Origin: Enterobacter sp. Ag1
GTDB lineage: Bacteria; Pseudomonadota; Gammaproteobacteria; Enterobacterales; Enterobacteriaceae
DNA: 64,000 nt
Assembly: GCA_000277545.1 (NCBI GenBank)
Contig: AKXM01000043.1
Location: 24,489-88,488, forward strand
Direction: 5' to 3'
A program made the translations under genes and the position numbers. Position 1 is the stretch's first letter; each line of letters opens with the position of its first letter. The notes beneath the pieces were generated by a model. The model was not told the origin of the DNA. It was given only the letters and a program-made list of their open reading frames with translations, and did not search any database. Positions 46,385-55,665 of the stretch are shown one piece after another.

Positions 46385-47362
46385 ATGCCAAACAGTTTGA
46401 CCTGGTGCGATTTGCCTAACGATGTTTCACTTTGGCCTGGGTTGCCGCTTTCCCTGAGCGGCGACGAAGTGATGCCGCTGGACTACCGCGCTGGCCGCAG
46501 TGGCTGGCTCCTGTACGGGCGTAATCTGGACAAGCAGTGTCTGACCAAATACCAGCGCAAGCTGGGAGCGGCGATGGTGATTGTGACCGCCTGGTGCGTG
46601 GAAGATTATCAGGTTATTCGCCTGGCCGGCTCTTTAACGCCGCGCGCGACCAAGCTTGCGCATGAAGCCGGGCTGGACGTGGCGCCGCTGGGCAAAATCC
46701 CACATTTGAAAACGCCTGGTCTGCTGGTCATGGACATGGACTCCACCGCCATTCAGATCGAGTGTATCGACGAGATCGCCAAACTGGCGGGAACGGGTGA
46801 AATGGTGGCTGAAGTCACCGAACGCGCAATGCGCGGCGAGCTGGACTTTACCGCCAGCCTTCGCCAGCGTGTGGCGACCCTGAAGGGCGCGGATGCTAAT
46901 ATTTTACGCCAGGTTCGCGACGAGCTACCGCTGATGCCGGGGCTAAAATCTCTGGTACAAAATCTCGATACGCTGGGTTGGAAAGTGGCGATTGCCTCTG
47001 GCGGGTTTACCTTCTTCGCCGAATACCTGCGCGACACATTAAACCTGACGGCGGTGGTCGCCAACGAACTTGAAATTTGCGACGGCAGGCTGACCGGCGA
47101 AGTGCTGGGGCAGATTGTGGACGCGAAGTTCAAAGCGGTCACTTTGAAGCGCCTGGCCGAAAAAAATGAAATCCCCGCCGCGCAAACCGTTGCGATTGGC
47201 GACGGGGCCAATGATTTACCGATGATCCACGCCGCAGGCCTGGGGATTGCCTATCACGCTAAGCCGAAGGTGAACGAGAAGAGCGAAGTCAGTATCCGTC
47301 ATGCGGATCTGATGGGCGTGTTCTGCATCCTTTCCGGCAGCCTGATTCAGGAAGAACGTTAA
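46385..47362 (+). CDS. serB: Phosphoserine phosphatase SerB
   Basis: 325 aa. SerB performs the last step of serine synthesis. The HAD motif I is VMDMDSTAIQIE with D117 and D119, and the final motif is IGDGANDLPM near residue 275. I start at the ATG at 46385 (MPNSLTWCDLPNDVSLWPG), which has GGAG upstream and matches E. coli; an in-frame extension of 47 codons is non-homologous. radA follows after 14 bp and nadR after radA, forming the conserved serB-radA-nadR operon. Confidence 0.96.
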   Translation: MPNSLTWCDLPNDVSLWPGLPLSLSGDEVMPLDYRAGRSGWLLYGRNLDKQCLTKYQRKLGAAMVIVTAWCVEDYQVIRLAGSLTPRATKLAHEAGLDVAPLGKIPHLKTPGLLVMDMDSTAIQIECIDEIAKLAGTGEMVAEVTERAMRGELDFTASLRQRVATLKGADANILRQVRDELPLMPGLKSLVQNLDTLGWKVAIASGGFTFFAEYLRDTLNLTAVVANELEICDGRLTGEVLGQIVDAKFKAVTLKRLAEKNEIPAAQTVAIGDGANDLPMIHAAGLGIAYHAKPKVNEKSEVSIRHADLMGVFCILSGSLIQEER

Positions 47363-47376
47363 CAAGAGGTATAAAG

Positions 47377-48759
47377 GTGGCGAAAGCTCCAAAACGCGCA
47401 TTTGTTTGTAACGAGTGTGGTGCGGATTACCCGCGCTGGCAGGGGCAGTGCAGCGCCTGTCACGCGTGGAATACCATTACCGAAGTGCGCATCGCCGCTT
47501 CTCCGCAGGTTGCCCGCAACGAGCGCCTCTCCGGCTATGCCGGGAGCGCGGGCGTCAGCCGCGTACAAAAGCTTTCGGACATCAGCCTGGAAGAACTGCC
47601 GCGCTTCTCCACCGGTTTTAAAGAATTTGACCGGGTGCTGGGCGGTGGCGTAGTGCCGGGCAGCGCCATTCTGATCGGCGGTAACCCCGGCGCAGGGAAG
47701 TCAACGCTGCTGCTGCAAACGCTCTGCAAGCTGAGCGAGCAAATGAAAACCCTGTACGTCACTGGCGAAGAGTCGCTTCAGCAAGTGGCGATGCGCGCGC
47801 ATCGGTTAGGCCTGCCGACGCAAAACCTCAATATGCTGTCGGAAACCAGCATCGAACAGATCTGTATGATCGCTGAGGAAGAGCAGCCGAAGCTGATGGT
47901 GATCGACTCGATCCAGGTCATGCACATGGCGGACGTGCAGTCTTCGCCGGGCAGCGTGGCCCAGGTGCGTGAAACTGCGGCCTACCTGACGCGTTTTGCG
48001 AAGACGAAAGGCGTGGCGATCGTGATGGTCGGGCATGTCACGAAAGACGGTTCTCTTGCGGGGCCAAAAGTCCTCGAACACTGTATCGACTGTTCAGTCA
48101 TGCTAGATGGCGACGCCGATTCCCGCTTCCGTACCCTGCGCAGCCATAAAAACCGCTTTGGGGCGGTGAACGAGCTGGGCGTGTTCGCGATGACCGAGCA
48201 GGGACTGCGTGAAGTCAGCAACCCGTCGGCCATTTTCCTTAGCCGGGGCGATGAAGTGACGCCGGGCAGTTCGGTGATGGTGGTTTGGGAAGGAACTCGT
48301 CCGCTGCTGGTTGAGATTCAGGCGCTGGTGGATCAGTCGATGATGTCCAACCCTCGCCGCGTAGCCGTTGGTCTGGAGCAAAACCGCCTGGCGATTCTGC
48401 TGGCCGTACTCCACCGTCACGGCGGCCTGCAAATGGCCGATCAGGACGTGTTTGTGAACGTGGTGGGCGGCGTAAAGGTTACCGAAACCAGCGCCGACCT
48501 GGCGCTGCTGCTGGCGATGGTTTCCAGCCTGCGCGACAGAGCCTTGCCGCAGGATTTAGTCGTGTTTGGGGAAGTCGGGCTGGCGGGTGAAATCCGCCCG
48601 GTACCCAGCGGCCAGGAGCGTATTTCCGAAGCGGCGAAACACGGCTTTAAGCGCGCAATTGTGCCCCAGGCCAACGTACCGAAAAAAATTCCTGAAGGGA
48701 TGCAGGTCTTCGGCGTGAAAAAACTTGCTGATGCGCTTTCTGTATTCGACGACTTATAA
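47377..48759 (+). CDS. radA: DNA repair protein RadA (Sms)
   Basis: 460 aa with GTG start and AAGAGG upstream. RadA is a hexameric branch-migration ATPase in recombination. A C4 zinc finger (CNECGADYPRWQGQCSAC) begins the protein; Walker A is GGNPGAGKSTLL near residue 100; the RadA-specific KNRFG motif is near 257; and the C-terminal third is a Lon-protease-like domain without protease activity. Second gene of serB-radA-nadR. Confidence 0.97.
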   Translation: MAKAPKRAFVCNECGADYPRWQGQCSACHAWNTITEVRIAASPQVARNERLSGYAGSAGVSRVQKLSDISLEELPRFSTGFKEFDRVLGGGVVPGSAILIGGNPGAGKSTLLLQTLCKLSEQMKTLYVTGEESLQQVAMRAHRLGLPTQNLNMLSETSIEQICMIAEEEQPKLMVIDSIQVMHMADVQSSPGSVAQVRETAAYLTRFAKTKGVAIVMVGHVTKDGSLAGPKVLEHCIDCSVMLDGDADSRFRTLRSHKNRFGAVNELGVFAMTEQGLREVSNPSAIFLSRGDEVTPGSSVMVVWEGTRPLLVEIQALVDQSMMSNPRRVAVGLEQNRLAILLAVLHRHGGLQMADQDVFVNVVGGVKVTETSADLALLLAMVSSLRDRALPQDLVVFGEVGLAGEIRPVPSGQERISEAAKHGFKRAIVPQANVPKKIPEGMQVFGVKKLADALSVFDDL

Positions 48760-48771
48760 TTGAGTAACTTG

Positions 48772-48788
48772 CGGGAACCGTTCCCGCT
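48772..48788. other. Perfect palindrome upstream of nadR
   Basis: GCGGGAAC, C, GTTCCCGC is a 17-bp perfect inverted repeat in the 46-bp radA-nadR gap. It does not match the NadR box (TGTTTA-N6-TAAACA). It may be a weak attenuating hairpin or an operator; no T-run follows. Confidence 0.5.
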
Positions 48789-48805
48789 TCGGCAGGAGGC
48801 AGCGC

Positions 48806-50038
48806 GTGTCGTCATTCGACTATATTAAAACGGCTATTCGTCAGCAGGGCTGTACTTTACAGCAGGTGGCGGATGCCAGCGGCATGACTAAAGGCTACCT
48901 GAGCCAGTTACTGAACGCGAAAATCAAAAGCCCCAGCGCGCAAAAACTGGAGGCGTTGCACCGCTTCCTTGGGCTGGAATTCCCGCGTCGCGAAAAGAAA
49001 GTCGGCGTGGTGTTCGGTAAGTTTTATCCGCTACATACCGGGCATATCTACTTGATCCAGCGCGCCTGTAGCCAGGTGGACGAGCTGCATATCATCATGG
49101 GCTATGATGAGCCCCGCGACCGCGCGCTGTTTGACGATAGCGCGATGTCCCAGCAGCCAACCACCGGTGACCGCCTGCGCTGGCTGCTGCAAACTTTTAA
49201 ATATCAGAAGAATATCCGCATTCACTCCTTTAACGAGGAGGGAATGGAGCCTTATCCCCACGGCTGGGACGTCTGGAGCCGGGGGATTAAAGCGTTTATG
49301 GACAGCAAAGGTATTTCGCCAGACCGGATCTATACCTCGGAAGAAGGGGACGCCGCGAAGTTTACCGAACACCTCGGGATCGAAACGGTGGTGGTCGATC
49401 CAAAGCGAACCTTTATGAACATCAGCGGCACACAAATCCGTGAAAACCCGTTCCGCTACTGGGAATACATTCCTACTGAGGTAAAACCGTTCTTTGTGCG
49501 CACGGTGGCGATACTTGGCGGCGAGTCGAGCGGGAAGTCGTGGATGGTGAACAAGCTTGCCAACATCTTCAATACCACCAGCGCCTGGGAATACGGGCGG
49601 GATTACGTTTTCTCGCACCTGGGCGGTGACGAAATGGCGCTGCAATATTCCGACTACGACAAAATTGCCATCGGCCATGCGCAGTACGTCGATTTTGCGG
49701 TGAAGTACGCCAATAAAGTGGCGTTTATCGACACCGACTTTGTGACCACTCAGGCCTTCTGCAAGAAATATGAAGGCCGCGAGCACCCGTTTGTACAGGC
49801 GCTGATCGATGAGTACCGCTTTGATCTGGTTATCCTGCTGGAAAATAATACGCCGTGGGTGGCTGACGGTTTACGCAGCCTCGGCAGCGATGTGGACAGA
49901 AAATCGTTCCAGAACCTGCTGGTGGAGATGCTCAAAGAGAACAACATCGAGTTTATTCACGTCGAAGAGTCCGACTATGACTCGCGCTTCCTGCGCTGCG
50001 TGGATCTGGTGAAAGAGATGATGGGCGAGCAGCGGTAA
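48806..50038 (+). CDS. nadR: Trifunctional NAD regulator NadR
   Basis: 410 aa with GTG start and AGGAGG upstream. Three parts are visible: an N-terminal HTH (about 5-55, LQQVADASGMTKGYLSQLLN) that represses NAD genes, a central NMN adenylyltransferase domain with GKFYPLHTGHIYLIQ near residue 71, and a C-terminal nicotinamide-riboside kinase domain with the P-loop GGESSGKSWM near residue 238. This is the full enterobacterial form. Last gene of serB-radA-nadR. Confidence 0.96.
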   Translation: MSSFDYIKTAIRQQGCTLQQVADASGMTKGYLSQLLNAKIKSPSAQKLEALHRFLGLEFPRREKKVGVVFGKFYPLHTGHIYLIQRACSQVDELHIIMGYDEPRDRALFDDSAMSQQPTTGDRLRWLLQTFKYQKNIRIHSFNEEGMEPYPHGWDVWSRGIKAFMDSKGISPDRIYTSEEGDAAKFTEHLGIETVVVDPKRTFMNISGTQIRENPFRYWEYIPTEVKPFFVRTVAILGGESSGKSWMVNKLANIFNTTSAWEYGRDYVFSHLGGDEMALQYSDYDKIAIGHAQYVDFAVKYANKVAFIDTDFVTTQAFCKKYEGREHPFVQALIDEYRFDLVILLENNTPWVADGLRSLGSDVDRKSFQNLLVEMLKENNIEFIHVEESDYDSRFLRCVDLVKEMMGEQR

Positions 50039-50050
50039 AGCGTACGCTGG

Positions 50051-50146
50051 CCCTCACTCTAACCCTCTCCCAGAGGGAGGGGGAATAAACACTATTATGT
50101 GTCGTTTTTCTCCCTCGCCCTCTGGGAGAGGGCCGGGGTGAGGGGA
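50051..50146. repeat. Long inverted intergenic repeat (REP/BIME-like)
   Basis: The left arm runs 50051-50086 (CCCTCACTCTAACCCTCTCC onwards) and the right arm 50107-50146 (through GCCCTCTGGGAGAGGGCCGG to GGTGAGGGG), so the ends pair CCCTCAC with GTGAGGG and the middle CCTCTCCCAGAGGG with CCCTCTGGGAGAGG. Each arm is itself palindromic. A 20-bp AT-rich centre separates them. This class of CCCTCACCCTAACCCTCTCC repeat is common between convergent genes in enterics. It lies between convergent nadR and ettA. Confidence 0.8.
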
Positions 50147-50171
50147 AAAGTACTACGGGTGAACTCACCAT

Positions 50172-50199
50172 AAAAAAGGCACCGTGAAGGTGCCTTTTG
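50172..50199. terminator. Bidirectional terminator between nadR and ettA
   Basis: AAAAGGCACC and GGTGCCTTTT pair over GTGAA, just before the ettA stop on the minus strand and downstream of nadR on the plus strand. A-tract and T-tract are on both sides. Confidence 0.92.
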
Positions 50200-50202
50200 C
50201 AT

Positions 50203-51870
50203 TTACTTGGTTACGCGCTTGTACTTGATGCGTTTTGGCTCCAGGGCATCTGAGCCGAGGGTACGCTTCTTGTACTCTTCGTATTCGGTGAAGTTCCCTT
50301 CGAAGAATTCGACTTTACCTTCATCCTGGTAATCCAGAATGTGGGTAGCGATGCGGTCCAGGAACCAGCGGTCGTGCGAGATAACCATCGCGCAGCCCGG
50401 GAACTCCAGCAGGGCGTTTTCCAGCGCACGCAGGGTTTCGATATCCAGGTCGTTGGTTGGTTCATCGAGCAGCAGAACGTTACCGCCAACCTGCAGCAGC
50501 TTCGCCAGGTGCAGACGACCGCGCTCACCGCCGGACAGCTCGCCCACGCGTTTGCCCTGGTCGACGCCTTTGAAGTTAAAGCGGCCAACGTAGGCGCGGC
50601 TTGGCATCTCGGTGTTGCCGATACGCATAATATCCTGGCCGCCGGAGACTTCTTCCCAGACGGTTTTGCTGTTATCCATGGCGTCACGGAACTGGTCAAC
50701 GGAAGCCAGTTTCACGGTCTCACCGAGGGTTATAGAGCCGCTGTCAGGCTGTTCCTGACCGGACATCATGCGGAACAGGGTAGATTTACCCGCGCCGTTC
50801 GGACCGATGATGCCGACGATGGCGCCTTTCGGTACGGAGAAGCTCAGATCGTCAATCAGCAGGCGGTCGCCGTAAGATTTACGCAGGTTGTTAACTTCCA
50901 CCACTTTATCCCCCAGACGTGCGCCAGGTGGAATAAACAGTTCGTTGGTTTCGTTACGTTTCTGGTATTCGGTGTTGTTCAGCTCTTCGAAGCGTGCCAG
51001 ACGGGCTTTGCCCTTAGACTGACGGCCTTTAGCGCCCTGACGAACCCACTCCAGCTCTTTCTCAATGGATTTACGGCGAGCCGCTTCCGTTGAGGCTTCC
51101 TGTGCCAGGCGCTGATCTTTCTGCTCCAGCCAGGAGGAGTAGTTACCTTCCCATGGAATACCTTCCCCACGGTCAAGCTCGAGGATCCAGCCGGCGACGT
51201 TGTCGAGGAAGTAACGGTCGTGGGTGATCGCCACCACGGTGCCCTCGAAGTCGTGCAGGAAGCGTTCCAGCCATGCCACGGATTCTGCATCCAGGTGGTT
51301 GGTTGGTTCGTCGAGCAACAGCATGTCTGGTTTTTCCAGCAGCAGGCGGCAAAGCGCAACGCGGCGGCGTTCACCCCCGGACAGCTTCTCGATTTTTGCA
51401 TCCCAGTCCGGCAGGCGCAGGGCATCGGCGGCGCGCTCCAGCTGCACGTTCAGGTTATGACCGTCGTGCGCCTGGATGATTTCTTCATACTTGCCTTGCT
51501 GCGCGGCCAGCTTATCGAAGTCCGCGTCCGGCTCGGCGTATTTGGCGTAGACTTCGTCCAGGCCTTTCAGCGCGTTAACCACTTCGGAAACCGCTTCTTC
51601 TACGGACTCACGTACGGTGTGTTCCGGGTTCAGCTTAGGTTCCTGCGGCAGGTAGCCGATCTTGATGCCTGGCTGTGGACGGGCTTCGCCTTCGATATCG
51701 GTATCGATGCCGGCCATGATGCGCAGCAGGGTGGATTTACCGGCACCGTTCAGACCCAGTACGCCGATTTTGGCGCCAGGGAAGAAGCTGAGCGAAATAT
51801 TTTTCAGAATATGTCGTTTCGGCGGGACAACTTTGCCGACACGATGCATGGTATAAACGAATTGAGCCAC
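50203..51870 (-). CDS. ettA: Energy-dependent translational throttle protein EttA (ABC-F)
   Basis: 555 aa, the E. coli length. EttA binds the ribosomal E site and gates entry into elongation according to the ATP/ADP ratio. Two soluble ABC domains have Walker A GLNGAGKST near residue 39 and GPNGAGKST near 330, signature LSGGERRRV and LSGGERGRL, and Walker B LLLDEPTNHLD and LLLDEPTNDLD. The arm insertion lies in the first domain and the linker (about 240-300) is rich in charged residues. No membrane segment is present. Confidence 0.97.
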   Translation of the reverse strand: MAQFVYTMHRVGKVVPPKRHILKNISLSFFPGAKIGVLGLNGAGKSTLLRIMAGIDTDIEGEARPQPGIKIGYLPQEPKLNPEHTVRESVEEAVSEVVNALKGLDEVYAKYAEPDADFDKLAAQQGKYEEIIQAHDGHNLNVQLERAADALRLPDWDAKIEKLSGGERRRVALCRLLLEKPDMLLLDEPTNHLDAESVAWLERFLHDFEGTVVAITHDRYFLDNVAGWILELDRGEGIPWEGNYSSWLEQKDQRLAQEASTEAARRKSIEKELEWVRQGAKGRQSKGKARLARFEELNNTEYQKRNETNELFIPPGARLGDKVVEVNNLRKSYGDRLLIDDLSFSVPKGAIVGIIGPNGAGKSTLFRMMSGQEQPDSGSITLGETVKLASVDQFRDAMDNSKTVWEEVSGGQDIMRIGNTEMPSRAYVGRFNFKGVDQGKRVGELSGGERGRLHLAKLLQVGGNVLLLDEPTNDLDIETLRALENALLEFPGCAMVISHDRWFLDRIATHILDYQDEGKVEFFEGNFTEYEEYKKRTLGSDALEPKRIKYKRVTK

Positions 51871-52112
51871 AGTGCGACTTTGCCTCTTTTATCGTGATGT
51901 AAGATGGTACTTAACAAAGGCGAAGTGTAGCCGTTTTCACGGTCTAATCCCAGCGGGGTATCGTGCTTCTGCCGCGCAGGGCGCCTTTATACGCTTCATG
52001 ACCAAAATATCCCTTCCGGACGTGGCGTATTGCGTCTCCCCTGGTTAGCATGAATGCATTCGCTTATTGCAGCGCAGGCATGATGCCGTCAGGAAAATAA
52101 TGAGGAGAAGGT

Positions 52113-54047
52113 GTGGTAAAAGCCAAACAAGTCGTATGGCAGTTGCTTGCCGCGGGCGTTAGCCTGGTGATGTTAAACGGTGCGGTACGTGCAGATTCTC
52201 TCGATGAGCAGCGCAACCGCTACGCGCAAATTAAACAGGCCTGGGATAACAAGCAAATGGACGTGGTGCAGCAGCTCATGGCCACGCTGCAGACCTATCC
52301 CCTTTATCCTTATCTTGAATACCGCCAGCTCACCGATGACCTGATGAACGAGCCGACCGTGGCGGTGGCCCAATTTATCCAGGCGAACCCAACTTTGCCT
52401 CCGGCGCGAACCTTAAGCTCCCGGTTTGTTAACGAGCTGGCAAGGCGGCAGGACTGGCAAGGTTTGCTGGCCTTTAGCCCCGAGCCGCCTGCCACTAACG
52501 AAGCAAAATGTAATTACTACTTTGCCAAATGGAATACCGGGCAAGCGGATGCCGCCTGGGCCGGTGCGAAAGAACTTTGGCTGACGGGAAAGAGCCAGCC
52601 ATCAAGCTGTGATGCGCTGTTTTCGGCGTGGCGAGCTTCCGGCACGCAGGATCCGCTGGCTTACCTTGAGCGAATTCGTCTGGCGATGAAAGAGGGGAAT
52701 ACCTCGCTGGTGAACGCGCTGGCGAACCAGATGCCAGCGGAATATCAGACCATCTCCAGCGCCCTGGTCAGCCTGCAAAATAATCCTGGCACGGTGCTGA
52801 CCTTCGCTAATACGGTGGGGGCGACGGATTTCACTCGTCAGGCGGCCGCTATCGCCTTTGCAAGCGTTGCCCGTCAGGATGTAGAGAATGCTCGCCTGAT
52901 GATCCCGTCCCTGGCTCAGGCACAGAAATTGACCGAGGAGCAGGTGCAGGAATTGCGTGACGTTGTGGCCTGGCGGTTGATGGGCAGCGACGTAACGGAT
53001 GAACAGGCTCGCTGGCGGGATGACGCCATTATGCGTTCCCAGTCCACCTCGTTGATTGAGCGGCGCGTGCGCATGGCGCTGGGTGCGGGCGATCGCACAG
53101 GCCTGAATACCTGGCTGGCGCGTTTGCCAATGGAAGCCAAAGAGAAAGACGAATGGCGCTACTGGCAGGCTGATTTACTGCTGGAGCGGGGACGTGAAGA
53201 CGAAGCGAAAGGTATTCTTCGTGCCCTGATGCAGCAGCGTGGTTTCTATCCGATGGTTGCCGCCCAGCGGCTTGGGGAAGAATACCCCCTGCGCGTGGAT
53301 AAAGCCGAACCTGTTAATCCTGCGCTGGTGCAGGGGCCTGAAATGGCCCGCGTCCGCGAGCTGATGTACTGGAATATGGACAACACCGCGCGGAGCGAAT
53401 GGGCAAATCTGGTCACCAGCCGCAGCAAGCAGGAGCAGGCCGGGCTGGCGCGCTATGCTTTTGAGCAGGACTGGTGGGATCTCAGCGTGCAGGCAACCAT
53501 TGCCGGCAAGCTATGGGACAACCTCGAAGAGCGCTTCCCGCTGGCTTATAAAGACACCTTTGCCCGCTACGTTAGCGGCAAAACTGTGCCACAAAGTTAT
53601 GCCATGGCGATTGCCCGCCAGGAAAGTGCCTGGAACCCGAAAGTGCGTTCCCCGGTGGGGGCAAGCGGCCTGATGCAGATCATGCCGGGCACCGCCACCC
53701 ATACGGTGAAGATGTTCAGTATTCCAGGCTACAGCAGCCCGGTGCAGCTTCTGGATCCTGACACCAACATCAATATTGGCACCAGCTACCTGCAGTATGT
53801 GTTCCAGCAGTTTGAGAACAACCGTATCTTTGCTTCCGCCGCCTATAACGCAGGGCCGGGGCGCGTGCGGACCTGGCTGGGTAACAGCGCAGGGCGGATT
53901 GACGCCATCGCATTCGTGGAAAGCATTCCGTTCTCTGAGACGCGTGGCTATGTGAAAAACGTGCTGGCCTACGATGCCTATTACCGCCATTTCATGGGGC
54001 AGCCGGACAAGATTCTGTCTGACAGCGAGTGGCAGCGGCGTTACTGA
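52113..54047 (+). CDS. slt: Soluble lytic murein transglycosylase Slt70
   Basis: 644 aa with a GTG start and GGAGAAGG upstream. The Sec signal peptide ends near VRA/DS (residue 27), so it is periplasmic. An alpha-helical superhelical U domain fills most of the protein. The C-terminal lysozyme-like domain has the catalytic E504 in AIARQESAWNPK and the ASGLMQIMPGTA and AYNAGPGRVRTW motifs. It cleaves glycan strands to 1,6-anhydromuropeptides. It precedes trpR as in E. coli. Confidence 0.96.
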   Translation: MVKAKQVVWQLLAAGVSLVMLNGAVRADSLDEQRNRYAQIKQAWDNKQMDVVQQLMATLQTYPLYPYLEYRQLTDDLMNEPTVAVAQFIQANPTLPPARTLSSRFVNELARRQDWQGLLAFSPEPPATNEAKCNYYFAKWNTGQADAAWAGAKELWLTGKSQPSSCDALFSAWRASGTQDPLAYLERIRLAMKEGNTSLVNALANQMPAEYQTISSALVSLQNNPGTVLTFANTVGATDFTRQAAAIAFASVARQDVENARLMIPSLAQAQKLTEEQVQELRDVVAWRLMGSDVTDEQARWRDDAIMRSQSTSLIERRVRMALGAGDRTGLNTWLARLPMEAKEKDEWRYWQADLLLERGREDEAKGILRALMQQRGFYPMVAAQRLGEEYPLRVDKAEPVNPALVQGPEMARVRELMYWNMDNTARSEWANLVTSRSKQEQAGLARYAFEQDWWDLSVQATIAGKLWDNLEERFPLAYKDTFARYVSGKTVPQSYAMAIARQESAWNPKVRSPVGASGLMQIMPGTATHTVKMFSIPGYSSPVQLLDPDTNINIGTSYLQYVFQQFENNRIFASAAYNAGPGRVRTWLGNSAGRIDAIAFVESIPFSETRGYVKNVLAYDAYYRHFMGQPDKILSDSEWQRRY

Positions 54048-54072
54048 TTGCGCAGAGAGTATGTTATGCTGC

Positions 54073-54091
54073 CGTACTAGTTAAAGAGTAT
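54073..54091 (+). promoter_or_regulatory. trpR operator (TrpR autoregulation site)
   Basis: CGTACTAGTTAAAGAGTAT resembles the trp operator consensus GTACTAGTT-AACTAGTAC; the left half is exact and the right half is degenerate, as in E. coli trpR. It lies 12 bp before the TrpR ATG, and TATGTTATGCT just upstream probably supplies the -10. Confidence 0.75.
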
Positions 54092-54102
54092 GGTGGCCTG
54101 AC

Positions 54103-54441
54103 ATGACTCAGCTCTCTCAGTATTCGGCGGAACAGGCCGAGCAAAGTAATAAAGAGTGGCTCCGCTTTGTGGGGCTGTTACAGCAAGCTTTTGGGCAGGA
54201 GCTTCACATGCCGCTGCTGACGCTGCTGTTGACGCCGGATGAGCGTACGGCGTTAGGCACGCGAGTACGCATCATCGAAGAGTTGTTGCGCGGTGAGCTT
54301 AGCCAGCGTGAGCTGAAGAATGAACTGGGCGCGGGGATTGCAACCATCACCCGCGGCTCTAACAGCCTGAAAGCTGCGCCGACGGAACTACGGGCGTGGC
54401 TGGAAAAAGAGCTGCTGCAGGGTGGCAGCTCAAACCGCTAA
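54103..54441 (+). CDS. trpR: Trp operon repressor TrpR
   Basis: 112 aa, four longer than E. coli. TrpR dimers bound to tryptophan repress trp, aroH, mtr and trpR. The helix-turn-helix and core are nearly identical to E. coli: [20 protein letters not shown] and [19 protein letters not shown]. The N-terminal arm ([19 protein letters not shown]) is more divergent. A trp operator stands just upstream. Its stop overlaps the convergent yjjX stop in CTAA. Confidence 0.96.
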   Translation: MTQLSQYSAEQAEQSNKEWLRFVGLLQQAFGQELHMPLLTLLLTPDERTALGTRVRIIEELLRGELSQRELKNELGAGIATITRGSNSLKAAPTELRAWLEKELLQGGSSNR

Positions 54442-54965
54442 ATATTTTCCCGGCAGTAAATCTCGTTATGAAATGGACTTAGCGCCAGAATCACCGCCTG
54501 ATGGTAAACGCTACTACGCGTGAGCTTTCCGGCGGTGAACACCCCAATCGCTCCCTCTTTACGCCCAATCTCATTGATACCCGTATAGTCGGACATCACC
54601 GGCCCCAGAGCGTGGCCTGCGCTGACTTTTTGCAGAATGATGTCTGGCAGTGGCAGGGTCGCCGAACGGGCTTCACCGCGCTGCTGTCGATTCTCGATCA
54701 CCACCCAACTGAAGGTACTCCCTTCGTCGATACCGGCCTCAATAGCGACCCAAAAGTCGGCATCTGGTCTGATCTCCCGGGCATTCGCTACTCTGCATCG
54801 TGCGCCAGTTCGCGTTTCCTGACTACCAAAGGGCTGCTCCGGCACGCCACTATCGACGACCACGGGCTCAATATGGCAGGATCCTTCGCCATAAATCTCG
54901 CTAAACGCCTGCAGAATCGCCTGAATTTTGGCGGGATTGGTTGTTGCAGCTACGACATGGTTCAT
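54438..54965 (-). CDS. yjjX: Inosine/xanthosine triphosphatase YjjX
   Basis: 175 aa. The family removes non-canonical ITP and XTP. The conserved start [14 protein letters not shown], the [20 protein letters not shown] segment and the ESA-type AIEAGID motif are all present. It is transcribed opposite gpmB across 52 bp and converges on trpR with a 4-bp tail overlap. Confidence 0.94.
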   Translation of the reverse strand: MNHVVAATTNPAKIQAILQAFSEIYGEGSCHIEPVVVDSGVPEQPFGSQETRTGARCRVANAREIRPDADFWVAIEAGIDEGSTFSWVVIENRQQRGEARSATLPLPDIILQKVSAGHALGPVMSDYTGINEIGRKEGAIGVFTAGKLTRSSVYHQAVILALSPFHNEIYCRENI

Positions 54966-55017
54966 AATAAGTCAGAACTCTCGATATTTCGTGACCGGAG
55001 TATAACGGAAAAAACGC

Positions 55018-55665
55018 ATGTTACAGGTATACCTTGTTCGTCATGGCGAAACGCAGTGGAATGCTGAGCGCCGCATTCAGGGGCAGTCAGACAGCGCGCT
55101 GACTGAAAACGGAGAGCGTCAGGCCTGGCAAGTGGCCGAACGAGCCAGAGCCCTTGGCATCACCCACATTATCAGCAGCGATTTAGGCCGTACTCGCCGC
55201 ACCGCAGAGATCATCGCCGAAGCCTGCGGCTGCGAGATTATCCTGGATTCCCGCCTGCGTGAGCTCAATATGGGCGTGCTTGAACGCCGCAAAATGGACT
55301 CGCTAACCGAAGAGGAAGAGGGCTGGCGGCGGCGCTTAGTTGACGGCACGCCGGACGGGCGTATTCCCGAAGGCGAAAGCATGCTGGAACTGAGTAACCG
55401 CATGCACGAAGCCCTGAACGCCTGCCGGGAGCTGCCGGCCGGAAGCCGACCGCTGCTGGTGAGTCACGGTATGGCGCTGGGCGGACTGGTGAGTACGATT
55501 CTTGGTTTACCGGCGTGGGCGGAACGTCGACTGCGTCTGCGCAACTGCTCGATTTCCCGCGTGGATTATCAGCACAGCCCGTGGCTGGCATCTGGATGGG
55601 TGGTTGAAACAGCAGGAGACATCTCGCACCTTGATGCCCCTGCTCTGGATGAAATCCAGCGTTAA
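55018..55665 (+). CDS. gpmB: GpmB-type phosphatase (histidine phosphatase family)
   Basis: 215 aa, E. coli YtjC/GpmB length. The histidine-phosphatase signature VRHGETQWNAERR with catalytic H9 is at the N-terminus, and the second histidine is in LLVSHGMALGG near residue 150. It is annotated as phosphoglycerate mutase 2, but the sequence class fits a cofactor-independent acid phosphatase at least as well, so mutase activity is doubtful. It converges on rob with a 4-bp TTAA overlap. Confidence 0.9.
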   Translation: MLQVYLVRHGETQWNAERRIQGQSDSALTENGERQAWQVAERARALGITHIISSDLGRTRRTAEIIAEACGCEIILDSRLRELNMGVLERRKMDSLTEEEEGWRRRLVDGTPDGRIPEGESMLELSNRMHEALNACRELPAGSRPLLVSHGMALGGLVSTILGLPAWAERRLRLRNCSISRVDYQHSPWLASGWVVETAGDISHLDAPALDEIQR

